Below, piece after piece: positions 24,803-33,116 of a stretch of DNA of 38,521 nucleotides. Every line of letters starts with the position of its first letter. The first letter of the stretch is position 1. The DNA is from a virus. Made by a program: the position numbers and the translations under genes. Below the pieces are notes generated by a model. It saw only the letters and a list, made by a program, of their open reading frames with translations, searched no databases and was not told where the DNA came from. Where the stretch lies: positions 1 to 38,521 of the IMG/VR virus record IMGVR_UViG_3300045996_004613; one strand, written 5' to 3'.

Positions 24803-25323
24803 CAGTTTTTAGTATAGATGTTGAGGGAAATGTAGAAAAAATCATTGCTGATTTTAATACTACTCCGGAAAAGGCAAGGCTTGCGGCACTACGCGCACTT
24901 AATAAAACTGCATTTTGGCTACGTACCCATGCCGGCAGTGATATAGCCAGAGAAGTTCGCTTGCCAAAAAAGCTGGTGATGGAACGTATAAAAGTGCTTA
25001 AGGCAAGCCGTACAAAGCTCCAGGCAGTAGTGACCACAAAACTATATGGCATAAAACCGGATAAAATTGGCAATATGCGTCAAAGTAAAACCGGAGCTAA
25101 AGTTGGAAGTTATGAATTTACAAGTGGCTTCATAGCTACCATGCCGACAGGGCATACTAGCATCTATAGACGTAAACGTAAGTCTCGCCTGCCAATACAG
25201 GAAATGACTATTCCATTAGAACCGATGGCTTCAAGTATAATAGAAAATTACCTTGATAGAAAGGTAATGCAACGTTTTGAGATAGTGTTCAGACAGGAAC
25301 TTAATTTTTTAATGCGGCCATAA
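24799..25323 (+). CDS. Minor tail protein Z-like
   Basis: The protein has 174 residues, close to lambda gpZ (192). The N-terminal helix segment ARLAALRALNKTAFWLRTHA and the basic middle (LPKKLVMERIKVLKASR) are typical of the Minor_tail_Z family, which helps join the finished tail to the head. The order FII then Z is the lambda order. It overlaps both neighbours by one to four bases. Confidence 0.75.
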   Translation: MTVFSIDVEGNVEKIIADFNTTPEKARLAALRALNKTAFWLRTHAGSDIAREVRLPKKLVMERIKVLKASRTKLQAVVTTKLYGIKPDKIGNMRQSKTGAKVGSYEFTSGFIATMPTGHTSIYRRKRKSRLPIQEMTIPLEPMASSIIENYLDRKVMQRFEIVFRQELNFLMRP

Positions 25324-25844
25324 TGAGCATAATAACAGATTTGCATAATGCTATTCTTACTGAAATCACCAGCAAAATAGCAGGCATTGAAACATCTGGT
25401 TTTTATCCGAAACTACGTACCGCTATAAAAACACCAGCAGTGTTTATTGATCTTGCTACATTAGAACCAGGAACTGACCCTGGTACAGAAGAACTTGCGC
25501 TGCTGGCACGGTTTGAAGCAAGAGTAGTATTAGGTAGTAGTGACACCGCCTATCTTAATGTACGTGAGCTTGCGGCGGAAGTGGCTCGTATTGTTCATAA
25601 GAATAATTTTGGAGTAAAGGTAAAGCCTGGAACTTTGGTGTCAGTACAGCCGGATAATTTCCGTCCTGAAATTGATGCCTACGAAATGTGGTTGGTAGAA
25701 TGGCAGCATGAAATACATATTGGCCAATATGTATGGGATGGAGTTGGTATTGTACCGGAGCAGATATTCCTTGGCTATGTGCCATTTGTAGGAACAGCAC
25801 ATGAGGACAAATACGTAAAACTAGAAAGTGATGTACTGCCATGA
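25323..25844 (+). CDS. Probable tail completion/terminator protein (Gp37-like)
   Basis: The protein has 173 residues. The start (IITDLHNAILTEITSKI), the phrase KTPAVFIDLATLEPGTD and the ARFEARVVLGSS strand have the pattern of small tail-completion proteins near Mu gp37. Its position after Z matches lambda U, the tail terminator. In P2-like tails such proteins cap the tube. The family call is moderate and the role is mainly by position. It overlaps the next gene by four bases. Confidence 0.55.
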   Translation: MSIITDLHNAILTEITSKIAGIETSGFYPKLRTAIKTPAVFIDLATLEPGTDPGTEELALLARFEARVVLGSSDTAYLNVRELAAEVARIVHKNNFGVKVKPGTLVSVQPDNFRPEIDAYEMWLVEWQHEIHIGQYVWDGVGIVPEQIFLGYVPFVGTAHEDKYVKLESDVLP

Positions 25845-26359
25845 TGGAAAGCAGCTTTGCAATTACCGAACTGGATAGGCGCGTAAGTAATCTTATCCAG
25901 ATTGGAACAGTAGTAGCAGCTAATTACGAACACGCAAAACTAAAGGTAAAAATCGGAGATATTACGACTGACTGGCTTCCGTGGCTTGTCACCCGCGCAA
26001 GTAATGATACCTCATGGTGGGCACCGGAGGTAGGTGAGCAGGTTATCGTACTTGCGCCATCAGGTGAATTGCACCAGGCAGTTATAATGCCTTCCATTTA
26101 TCAAAGCGCACATCCAGCAATTGATACCAGCGAAGACGTAAGCAAAACAGTTTACAAAGATGGAACCACTACCAGATATGACCGTGACAGTCATTTACTT
26201 ACAGTAGATGTAAATAGTGCTGGCAAAGTGGAAGTGATAATAGGTGCTTCAACGATAACAATGGTAGATGCGAGCATTGAACTTAAAAATGGCGGCTCAT
26301 CAATATTAGTTACAGATTCTGGTATTAAACTATCATCAGCAAGAATTGATTTTAATTAA
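25841..26359 (+). CDS. V: Baseplate spike protein V (P2 type)
   Basis: The protein has 172 residues; two adjacent ATGs (25841 and 25844) are possible starts. Residues 10-95 form the OB-type domain (IGTVVAANYEHAKLKVKIGD, DWLPWLVTRAS, GEQVIVLAPSG), and the rest is a repetitive beta region (TITMVDASIELKNGGSSILV) that builds the trimeric spike. It is a little shorter than P2 gpV (211). It starts the baseplate module and is followed by the PAAR tip gene. Confidence 0.9.
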   Translation: MMESSFAITELDRRVSNLIQIGTVVAANYEHAKLKVKIGDITTDWLPWLVTRASNDTSWWAPEVGEQVIVLAPSGELHQAVIMPSIYQSAHPAIDTSEDVSKTVYKDGTTTRYDRDSHLLTVDVNSAGKVEVIIGASTITMVDASIELKNGGSSILVTDSGIKLSSARIDFN

Positions 26360-26363
26360 AAAT

Positions 26364-26648
26364 ATGCCAGCAGTTACCAGACAAGGCGATAAATGCAGTG
26401 GACACGGCGCATTTCCCTCACGGCCATCTGTTACAGGAAGTGGCAATGTGTTTTGCAATGGGCTGCCGATTCATAGGCAGGGAGATTTGTGGGAACAGCA
26501 TTGCGATTCGGTTAGTTGCCATGGTGGAACTCTTGCCACAGGATCTGGTACGGTGTTTGCCAATGGTCAAGCCATCGGGAGAACTGGTGATCCAGTATCC
26601 TGCGGCTCTACTGTAGCGGAAGGCAGTAGTAATGTTTTTGCCGGATAA
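26364..26648 (+). CDS. PAAR-repeat spike tip protein
   Basis: The protein has 95 residues from the ATG at 26364; an in-frame TTG at 26346 would give six more residues but lies inside the V gene. The sequence has the PAAR pattern: PAVTRQGDKCSGHG, then VTGSGNVFCNGLPIHRQGD, then ATGSGTVFANGQAIGRTGD. Cysteines and histidines (CSGHG, HCDSVSCHGG) would hold a metal ion at the point. It caps the V spike. Confidence 0.92.
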   Translation: MPAVTRQGDKCSGHGAFPSRPSVTGSGNVFCNGLPIHRQGDLWEQHCDSVSCHGGTLATGSGTVFANGQAIGRTGDPVSCGSTVAEGSSNVFAG

Positions 26649-26672
26649 CCAATTTACCAGAAGCCAAGAGAT

Positions 26673-27014
26673 ATGAAGGGGATAAATGCCTTAAGTGGAA
26701 AAGAGCTTGCAGGTCTTGCCCATCTTAAGCAGTCTATTAAAGATATACTGACCACGCCAATCGGTACTCGCATTATGCGAAGGGACTATGGTTCCAGACT
26801 ATTTGAGCTGGTTGATAACCCTACTAATGAAGATTTAAAAACTGAAATCTTCGCTGCAGTTGCGGAAAGTCTGATGAAGTGGGAACCACGTTTCCAGCTG
26901 CAGCAAACCGGAGTTGTAGAAATTACCCCTGGCAGGATTGTTTTGGAGCTTAAAGGAATATTCCTAATAACTGGCAGTGAGATAATTTTGTCTGACCTGG
27001 AAATAACCACATGA
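26673..27014 (+). CDS. W: Baseplate protein W (gp25-like lysozyme-fold family)
   Basis: The protein has 113 residues, as P2 gpW (115). The segments KQSIKDILTTPIGTRIMRRD and YGSRLFELVDNP are the typical signature of the GPW/gp25 family, which joins the sheath to the baseplate. It is preceded by the PAAR gene and overlaps J by four bases. Confidence 0.93.
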   Translation: MKGINALSGKELAGLAHLKQSIKDILTTPIGTRIMRRDYGSRLFELVDNPTNEDLKTEIFAAVAESLMKWEPRFQLQQTGVVEITPGRIVLELKGIFLITGSEIILSDLEITT

Positions 27015-27910
27015 AACTGGATGCCATAAACCTGGAAAAGCTTCCAGCACCTGATGTTGTGGAGACTTTAGCTTTTGAAACCATACTACAGGAAATAAAA
27101 GATGACCTGGCGATCCGCAATCCTGAGGTTGCGGCTCTGTTTGCCAGTGGCATAGAAAGCGACCCACTTAACAAATTACTGGAAGCCTTTGCATATAGGG
27201 AACTGCGTCTACGGCAAAGGGTAAATGATGCGGCAAGGTCAGTTATGTTGCCATATGCCGGCGGGACAGACCTTGATAACCTCGCAGCATTTTATGGACT
27301 GCCCCGACAGGTGGTACAGGTTGCGGTGCCGGATGCAAGACCACCAATTCCACTTATTATGGAGGAAGATTCACGTTTTCGATTAAGGATTGCGCTATCA
27401 CTGGAGGCCGCAACAACGGCTGGCCCTGTGGGTTCTTATATATCGCACAGTTTAAATGCTGATCCACGTGTGAAAGATGTGGCGGTAGATTCACCAAATC
27501 CTGGTGAAGTGGTGGTTACAATACTTTCTACCGAGGGTATGGGAGAAGCCAGCCAGGAGTTACTTAATGTAGTTAATGCCGCTCTTAGTGATGAATTTGT
27601 AAGACCATTAACCGACTTGGTTATCGTGCAGTCTGCTCAAATAATCCCTTATGAAATAGAAGCAATTATCCATGTATTTGATGGTCCAGACAGCGAAGTG
27701 GTAAAAAATACTGCAATTGCCAACACACAAGCCTATGTCAGCCAGCAGCACCGTATAGAACGTAATGTTGCCCTCTCTGGAATTTATGCAGCAATGCACA
27801 TTCCAGGAGTTAAGCGCGTAGAATTATTACAGCCAGCAATACAGGTTATTGCTGATTCGATAAGTGCAGCATGGAATACCAGCATAAACATTACGGTTAT
27901 AAATGACTGA
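27011..27910 (+). CDS. J: Baseplate protein J (P2 type)
   Basis: The protein has 299 residues, as P2 gpJ (302). The N-terminal LAIRNPEVAALFASGIESDP, the AFAYRELRLRQRVNDAARSV helix and YAGGTDLDNLAAFYGL are diagnostic of the baseplate J family, part of the wedge. The stop overlaps the start of I by eight bases. Confidence 0.93.
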   Translation: MKLDAINLEKLPAPDVVETLAFETILQEIKDDLAIRNPEVAALFASGIESDPLNKLLEAFAYRELRLRQRVNDAARSVMLPYAGGTDLDNLAAFYGLPRQVVQVAVPDARPPIPLIMEEDSRFRLRIALSLEAATTAGPVGSYISHSLNADPRVKDVAVDSPNPGEVVVTILSTEGMGEASQELLNVVNAALSDEFVRPLTDLVIVQSAQIIPYEIEAIIHVFDGPDSEVVKNTAIANTQAYVSQQHRIERNVALSGIYAAMHIPGVKRVELLQPAIQVIADSISAAWNTSINITVIND

Positions 27911-28715
27911 TACAATCTTACCTCCTAATTCTTCTGCTCTAGAAAGGGATATAGAGGAATCAGGAGGAAGAAAACGTCTTGAAGCCATCGATATTCCGGT
28001 TGGTAAATTATGGAACCCGCAAACTATACCGGCTGCAATATTGCCTTATCTGGCTTGGGGCTTATCGGTTGATACGTGGGATAACCAGTGGCCGGATAAT
28101 ATAAAGCGCCAGGTTATTGCGGCATCTGTTGAGGTGCATAGGAAAAAAGGTACTGTAGGTGCGGTAAAGAAAGCAATAGCCGCAATTGGCATAGATGTTG
28201 ATTTTGAAGAATGGTTCCAAAATGGCGGAATACCTCACACTTTTAGTATTACCGCATGGTCAGATAACAACCGTGATGAAGAAGGTAAAACTAAACTTTT
28301 ACCAGCCGCCTTTAATGACATAAACAAAGCGGTTAATACCACTAAGCCAGTGCGTGCGCATTTTGAATTGCGTTTTGGCAGCAGAGTGCCTTTAGATGCC
28401 GGATTAGGATTTGATAGTAATGTTACTGCCAGAATAAATGGTATTACAGAAATTATACCTTATCCAACCAGGCCAGGTACTGAGGTTGGCGGTGTTTATA
28501 ATCCAAACATTGCCACCCGCTTAGATCATGTAAATGAAATAATGCCATATGTCAGTAAAACTGATTGTCAAAATGGAGTTGTTTACAGCCAGTATGTAAC
28601 TGTAAGAACAACAGAAAGCATAGAAATTAAGCCTTACGCAAGCACGAGCAATTCAGTTTTTGGCGCTGGTGGTTCAATAATTCCAGGCGGAATAAATATT
28701 ACATTGGAGATTTAA
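27903..28715 (+). CDS. I: Tail protein I (P2 type) with repeat-bearing C-terminal extension
   Basis: The protein has 270 residues, against 176 in P2. The first 165 or so are the usual tail protein I (LPPNSSALERDIEESGGRKR, then LPYLAWGLSVDTWD, then FELRFGSRV). The extension holds three repeats of a VTAR...EIIPY type: VTARINGITEIIPY (28422-28463), IATRLDHVNEIMPY (28509-28550) and VTVRTTESIEIKPY (28596-28637). Protein I is a baseplate wedge part that anchors the fibre. The extension probably adds a fibre-binding or surface domain. Confidence 0.9.
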   Translation: MTDTILPPNSSALERDIEESGGRKRLEAIDIPVGKLWNPQTIPAAILPYLAWGLSVDTWDNQWPDNIKRQVIAASVEVHRKKGTVGAVKKAIAAIGIDVDFEEWFQNGGIPHTFSITAWSDNNRDEEGKTKLLPAAFNDINKAVNTTKPVRAHFELRFGSRVPLDAGLGFDSNVTARINGITEIIPYPTRPGTEVGGVYNPNIATRLDHVNEIMPYVSKTDCQNGVVYSQYVTVRTTESIEIKPYASTSNSVFGAGGSIIPGGINITLEI

Positions 28716-28716
28716 A

Positions 28717-29232
28717 ATGCAGACCGTGGCAACACTTGCAGGCATGGCGGCTGTCGCAGACGCGGTAGCCCATGGTGGAACTGTACAGGTAACTCATATA
28801 GCGCTTGGTGATGGTTCATGGACACCCGATGAAAATGCTACAGAACTGCAAAATGAATTGGTAAGAACCCAAGTTCTTGGAGCGCAGCAGATAGAAAACA
28901 ATATACATAAAATATCCGCACTTGCGGAAGGGCCGGAGCAGTTCTTTATTCATGAGATAGGTGTAATAGCCAGCTATAATGGAACTGATGTCCTGCTTGC
29001 GGTAGCCGCAGATGTAAATGCCATACAGTGGAAACCTGCCAATCAAAAAGTACCTTTGGAATTACTACTACATTTCGCAGCTTTTCCTCCTGGATCGGTA
29101 ACTATAGATGCAACAATAAATAACAATCTTTCTCTTTTAAAGCCACTAATGCAACAGGCACTGGCCAATATACGCAATAGCCGGATCATAACCCGCAACC
29201 ACCTGAAAAATTTAGGTGCGTTGCCAAATTAA
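28717..29232 (+). CDS. Tail-collar fibre protein, P2 H N-terminal domain only (DUF3751-like)
   Basis: The protein has 171 residues. It corresponds to the N-terminal domain of P2 gpH (TLAGMAAVADAVAHGGTVQV, ITHIALGDGSW-like strand, EQFFIHEIGVIASYN) that attaches the fibre to the baseplate. P2 gpH has about 670 residues; here the fibre shaft and tip are on separate genes (29500). It begins one base after protein I. The C-terminus ends with a helix (HLKNLGALPN) and no fibre repeats. Confidence 0.85.
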   Translation: MQTVATLAGMAAVADAVAHGGTVQVTHIALGDGSWTPDENATELQNELVRTQVLGAQQIENNIHKISALAEGPEQFFIHEIGVIASYNGTDVLLAVAADVNAIQWKPANQKVPLELLLHFAAFPPGSVTIDATINNNLSLLKPLMQQALANIRNSRIITRNHLKNLGALPN

Positions 29233-29242
29233 GGAGCTTTAT

Positions 29243-29440
29243 ATGAAAATCATCCATGACGGAACGAAAGTACCAAATAACACTATTTGCGGTTATAAAC
29301 CTGAGCGGTACCCACGTTATGATACTTATGGCACTCCACTGCCTAAGCATGGTTATTACCCATTAGAGGGCGATGAACTAGCTGCATATCTTGCACAGCA
29401 AGAGGAGCCAGAAGATCTGCCACCTCCTCCTGAGGAATAA
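29243..29440 (+). CDS. Small IHDGT-module protein, first copy
   Basis: The protein has 65 residues from the ATG at 29243, which has a GGAG RBS. Its first 53 residues are paralogous to the start of the gene at 30802: IHDGT..VP at the N-terminus, then YPR, GTPLPKHG.YPL and GDELA.Y. The C-terminus is a short Glu/Pro tail (PEDLPPPPEE). It lacks the DUF4376-like domain found in the second copy. Its role is unknown; position between collar and fibre suggests a fibre-assembly helper or a small tail part. Confidence 0.7.
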   Translation: MKIIHDGTKVPNNTICGYKPERYPRYDTYGTPLPKHGYYPLEGDELAAYLAQQEEPEDLPPPPEE

Positions 29441-29454
29441 CAATTTATTTTATG

Positions 29455-29479
29455 GGGCTGCTTTTGCAGCCCTTTTTTT
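29455..29479 (+). terminator. Rho-independent terminator before the fibre gene
   Basis: GGGCTGC (29455-29461), a TTTT loop and GCAGCCC (29466-29472) are followed by seven T (29473-29479). This is a textbook intrinsic terminator. It lies 15 bases after the 65-residue gene and 21 bases before the fibre ATG, so the baseplate transcript would end here, leaving the fibre to read-through or to a promoter I cannot see. Confidence 0.85.
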
Positions 29480-29499
29480 ATGAGCGTCGGAGATACGAT

Positions 29500-30687
29500 A
29501 TGCCTACTATTGAAGATATTTTAAGTGATATTTCTGCCGAGATAGCGCAGCTTTCTGGTGATGTAACTTCTATAGGAAATGCCAGTACAATTAACGCTGG
29601 GCTTGTAAAAGTTGCAAATCAGGTGGCTCCAGAAGATTCGTCTGTACCTACTGTAGCATTCCTGAAAAATAGAAATATCATTGGAGAAAATGGTGAAGCC
29701 AGAGGTGGTTTGCCTCAGGCTCAGCTCGAACAGGTTGCCGCACTTCCAGCAATAGAAATACTAGATGCTTTGGCTTCACTACCTACAAATCTTTCCGGTT
29801 TATCAGGAAGGATTATTGCGGTAAATGCCACAGGAGATGGGTACGAGATAATTGTCGCCCCATCAGGTGGTGGCAGCTTAGCTGATGGCGAAGTAATTAC
29901 AGTTAAAATTGCCAATAAAGCCATAACTCTCGCAAAGATGGCCGATGGTACGCCTGGAAAATACTTAAAATATAATAATATTACTGGGGCTATTGAAGAA
30001 ACAGATGTAGTAGCAAATATAGCTGATAATAGTATCAGCACTAATAAACTGCTAAACAAAAATGTTACCCTGGAAAAAATGGCCGATGGTACACCAGGTA
30101 AAATTCTAAGGTATAACAGCACCACAGGAGTTATTGAAGAAACTGATATTGCCACTCTTACCAGTGGTATGGCACATATTTTGCGCCAAACTATACCAGG
30201 ATCTATTTCCCAACTTGATATTGAGGATGCCTCATTATTTAATGGTACTTATAAACAGTTAATGATTATCGGTTCTGGAATACGGCCTGTTACACAAAGT
30301 AATGGTGCTGGCCACTTTCTTTGTAGGGTGAAGACTGGTGGTGGGTATCAAACTGCAGATTATAATTCTTCAGGACATGACGCCCCTAATAACGGTGGTC
30401 ATAATGTTTATTCCGAAAATAGCGCAATATTACTGGTTCCAATGTGGAGCAGTAATTATCATTGGACAGATTTTACTACCACAATAACAAATCCTGCTTC
30501 AACAGGGCTACCACGTTCAGTATTCTTAACTTTTGGCAGCGAAACAAATGATGGGAATCAGTCTGGAAATTCAACGGCAGCAGGCTCTTACAGGTTTACC
30601 AATACTTTACCATTACAAGGGCTAAGATTTTACTATAATTCTGACAATATGCTGGCCGGTACAATAGATATTTATGGCCTGAAATAG
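29500..30687 (+). CDS. Tail fibre protein
   Basis: The protein has 395 residues from the ATG at 29500, which follows CGGAGAT and the terminator; an upstream start at 29452 would place the terminator inside the gene. Two 35-residue repeats (29911-30015 and 30052-30156) share LAKMADGTPGK and GAIEETD-type motifs. The last 170 residues are a Gly/Asn/Ser/aromatic-rich domain, probably the receptor-binding tip. No reverse transcriptase or template repeat of a diversity-generating system was seen. It binds the host surface, held by the collar protein. Confidence 0.8.
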   Translation: MPTIEDILSDISAEIAQLSGDVTSIGNASTINAGLVKVANQVAPEDSSVPTVAFLKNRNIIGENGEARGGLPQAQLEQVAALPAIEILDALASLPTNLSGLSGRIIAVNATGDGYEIIVAPSGGGSLADGEVITVKIANKAITLAKMADGTPGKYLKYNNITGAIEETDVVANIADNSISTNKLLNKNVTLEKMADGTPGKILRYNSTTGVIEETDIATLTSGMAHILRQTIPGSISQLDIEDASLFNGTYKQLMIIGSGIRPVTQSNGAGHFLCRVKTGGGYQTADYNSSGHDAPNNGGHNVYSENSAILLVPMWSSNYHWTDFTTTITNPASTGLPRSVFLTFGSETNDGNQSGNSTAAGSYRFTNTLPLQGLRFYYNSDNMLAGTIDIYGLK

Positions 30688-30801
30688 CATTCGATTCCAA
30701 CAACCGTAACCATCTTTGCTGGTAACCTTGTTAAATGTTTTTTAGATTTTACGGGTTTTTTAATTATCTTTCTTCTTACTCATCTAAACTGGAGAACTAC
30801 T

Positions 30802-31332
30802 ATGCCTGTAATACATGATGGTACAAATGTGCCTGACACTACACCTTGCGGAATGAATACCGGAACGTATCCACGACTTGATGAAGAAGGCAACCCACTT
30901 CCAGGCCATGGTGTTTATCCGCTTACCGGCGATGATCTTGCCGATTATAACGCGCGTATTGCAGCGGCACAGGCCAGTGCGTTTCCGAATGCAAAACAAC
31001 GCAAACTTATTGAACTGGAAGCTGTCAGGCACGTAAAACAATATGCTAACGTTGCCTATGGCGACAATACCTATAACGCAGGCCAGGTAGCCAGGGCAAA
31101 CCTTACTGCTATGCTTCTATCTTTTGATTTAAGTGCCAAGACTGATGATTTCTGGCTGGATACTTTTAACAACCAGGTGATCCTGACAAAAGTACAGTTC
31201 CAGGAATTGTTTGATGCCATGTTTGCCTCCCAGCAAAATGCTTATATGACTGAAAGTACAAAGCACCAGGAAATTGCTGCTTTGACTACAGTTGCTGACG
31301 TTGAGGCTTATGATGTTAATACTGGCTGGTAA
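30802..31332 (+). CDS. IHDGT module fused to DUF4376-like tail fibre-associated domain
   Basis: The protein has 176 residues. Its first 50 or so are paralogous to the gene at 29243 (VIHDGT..VP, YPRLDEEGNPLPGHG, YPLTGDDLADY). The C-terminal part has the pattern of DUF4376 (KRKLIELEAVRHVKQ-like helix, TYNAGQVARANLTAMLL, W...NNQVILTKVQFQELF). DUF4376 proteins are encoded near fibres and may assist fibre folding or decoration. It follows the fibre gene and has a GGAG RBS. The 114 bases before it show no clear promoter or terminator. Confidence 0.7.
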   Translation: MPVIHDGTNVPDTTPCGMNTGTYPRLDEEGNPLPGHGVYPLTGDDLADYNARIAAAQASAFPNAKQRKLIELEAVRHVKQYANVAYGDNTYNAGQVARANLTAMLLSFDLSAKTDDFWLDTFNNQVILTKVQFQELFDAMFASQQNAYMTESTKHQEIAALTTVADVEAYDVNTGW

Positions 31333-31340
31333 TAAACAAG

Positions 31341-31396
31341 GGGCAAGGAACGCATGTAGTAAACAAGTAGGGGATAGATGTTTTCTTCCCTTGCCC
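31341..31396 (+). promoter_or_regulatory. Possible long-loop hairpin in sheath leader
   Basis: GGGCAAGG (31341-31348) pairs with CCTTGCCC (31389-31396) across a 40-base loop, with a few extra bases that could pair around it. It is followed by TATTTTCT, not a clean T-run. It lies in the 96-base gap before the sheath gene. A weak terminator or a structured leader are both possible. Confidence 0.25.
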
Positions 31397-31428
31397 TATT
31401 TTCTAACCATATATTGGAGCTCGTTACA

Positions 31429-32607
31429 ATGCCAGAACAATTTCTGCACGGCGTGGAAGTCGTGCAAATAGATACAGGTGCGCGGCCAATACGTTCTGTC
31501 AGGTCTTCTGTTATCGGCCTGATAGGTACTGCGCCAGATGCTGACGCTGTAGCCTTTCCACTTAATACCCCTGTGCTTATTGCAGGCAACAGGACAGAAG
31601 CGGCATTGCTTGGCAATACCGGAACTCTTCCTGCTGCAATAGATGGGATCTTTGACCAGGCTGGGGCGGTAGTTGTCGTTGTGCGCGTAGAAAAAGGCGC
31701 AGATGAAGATGCTACTATCGGTAATATTATCGGTGGTGTGGATACCCAGACGGGCCAGTATCAGGGAGTGCAGGCATTCCTTGGCGCAGAAAGCATTGTG
31801 CATGTTTCCCCGCGAATTCTCATTGCTACTGGCTTCACACATCAACGACCAGATGGTGATGCAAATCCGGTAGTTGCAGAGCTGCTTGGAATTGCTGAAA
31901 GGCTTCGCGCGGTTATTATTGCTGACGGGCCAGATACTAATGATGCAGATGCTATAACTTATCGCGGTGATTGGGGCAGCCCAAGGGTTTACGTAGTAGA
32001 TCCGCATGTTAAAATATTTAATACCGCTACAGATACTGTAGTGGTAGAGCCTGCCAGCGCGCGCGTGGCTGGTCTTATAGCTAAAACTGATAATGATCTT
32101 GGCTTCTGGTGGTCGCCATCTAACAAGGTTATTAATGGTATTGTTGGCACCAGCAGGCCAATTGATTTTACCCTTGGTGATACTAATGCCCGTGCAAACC
32201 TGCTAAATGAAAATGAAGTGGCAACTATTATCAGGCAAGATGGTTATAGGCTCTGGGGTAACAGGACCACTTCGGATGATCCTAAATGGGCATTTCTCTC
32301 AGTGCGAAGAACTGCTGATATTATTAATGACAGCTTACTACGTGCTCATTTATGGGCGGTAGATAGGAATATTACCAAAACCTATATCGAAGATGTTTTG
32401 GAAGGTGTTACTGCTTATCTTGCTAATCTTAAAGCGCAAGGTGCTATATTGGGTGGCAGGGCATTTGCTGATCCTGAATTAAATACTCCGGCAAATATAT
32501 CAGATGGTAAAGTGTTCTTTGATTTTGAATTTACACCGCCATATCCGGCAGAGCATATTACTTTCCGTAGCCATTTGGTTAATGATTACATTTCAGAAAT
32601 TCTGTAG
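31429..32607 (+). CDS. FI: Contractile tail sheath protein FI (P2 type)
   Basis: The protein has 392 residues from the ATG at 31429 with GGAG nine bases upstream; a start 51 bases earlier has no RBS. P2 FI has 396. The N-terminus (FLHGVEVVQIDTGARPIRSV), the middle stretch GLIAKTDNDLGFWWSPSN and the C-terminal FDFEFTPPYPAEHITFR are diagnostic of phage tail sheaths. Contraction of this protein drives the tube into the host. It begins the tail operon with tube protein nine bases on. Confidence 0.95.
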   Translation: MPEQFLHGVEVVQIDTGARPIRSVRSSVIGLIGTAPDADAVAFPLNTPVLIAGNRTEAALLGNTGTLPAAIDGIFDQAGAVVVVVRVEKGADEDATIGNIIGGVDTQTGQYQGVQAFLGAESIVHVSPRILIATGFTHQRPDGDANPVVAELLGIAERLRAVIIADGPDTNDADAITYRGDWGSPRVYVVDPHVKIFNTATDTVVVEPASARVAGLIAKTDNDLGFWWSPSNKVINGIVGTSRPIDFTLGDTNARANLLNENEVATIIRQDGYRLWGNRTTSDDPKWAFLSVRRTADIINDSLLRAHLWAVDRNITKTYIEDVLEGVTAYLANLKAQGAILGGRAFADPELNTPANISDGKVFFDFEFTPPYPAEHITFRSHLVNDYISEIL

Positions 32608-32615
32608 GAGGCGTT

Positions 32616-33116
32616 ATGATTCCTAAAATATTAAAGAACTTTAATGCCTTTGTTGATGGTCGTGGCTATGCAGGCCGTGTGGATGAGATAGTATTGCCGA
32701 AGCTTACTGTAAAAACAGAAGAGCATCGTGCTGGCGGCATGGACGTACCTGTAGAAATTGACATGGGTATGGAAAAACTTGAGGCAGAGATTACCTTCGC
32801 CGAATATGATGCCCAGTTATTTAGATTATTTGGCCTTACAGATGGAAACGCTGTTTCCCTTACTTTGCGTGGAGCAATACAGGCCGATGGCGAAGCTGAA
32901 CCTATTGTAATTAACCTGCGTGGTTCTTTCCGTGAGCTGGATGCCGGCACATGGAAGGCTGGAGATAAAGCTACTTTAAAATGTATGGTGGCTGTGCGGT
33001 ATTATCGGCTTACAGTGAGCGGTGATAGCGTAATTGAAATTGACGCAGAAAATATGATCCGTATTATCGGCGGTGAAGATCAGATGGTTTCCATCAGGCA
33101 GGCGATAGGTATTTAA
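32616..33116 (+). CDS. FII: Major tail tube protein FII (P2 type)
   Basis: The protein has 166 residues (P2 FII has 172). The segments IPKILKNFNAFVDGRGYAG, EEHRAGGMDVPVEIDMGMEK and ALTLRG-type strands match the family. It polymerises into the inner tube around the tape measure. An AGGAGG RBS precedes it. Its stop overlaps the ATG of a 38-codon ORF. Confidence 0.95.
   Translation: MIPKILKNFNAFVDGRGYAGRVDEIVLPKLTVKTEEHRAGGMDVPVEIDMGMEKLEAEITFAEYDAQLFRLFGLTDGNAVSLTLRGAIQADGEAEPIVINLRGSFRELDAGTWKAGDKATLKCMVAVRYYRLTVSGDSVIEIDAENMIRIIGGEDQMVSIRQAIGI

Noticed and set aside
29500-30687. A diversity-generating retroelement acting on the fibre gene.
   Set aside because: No reverse transcriptase gene and no template repeat of the fibre end was seen in the window.
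30688-30801. A terminator or promoter between the fibre gene and the second IHDGT gene.
   Set aside because: T-rich stretches occur, but no stem of useful length precedes them and no -35/-10 pair is convincing.
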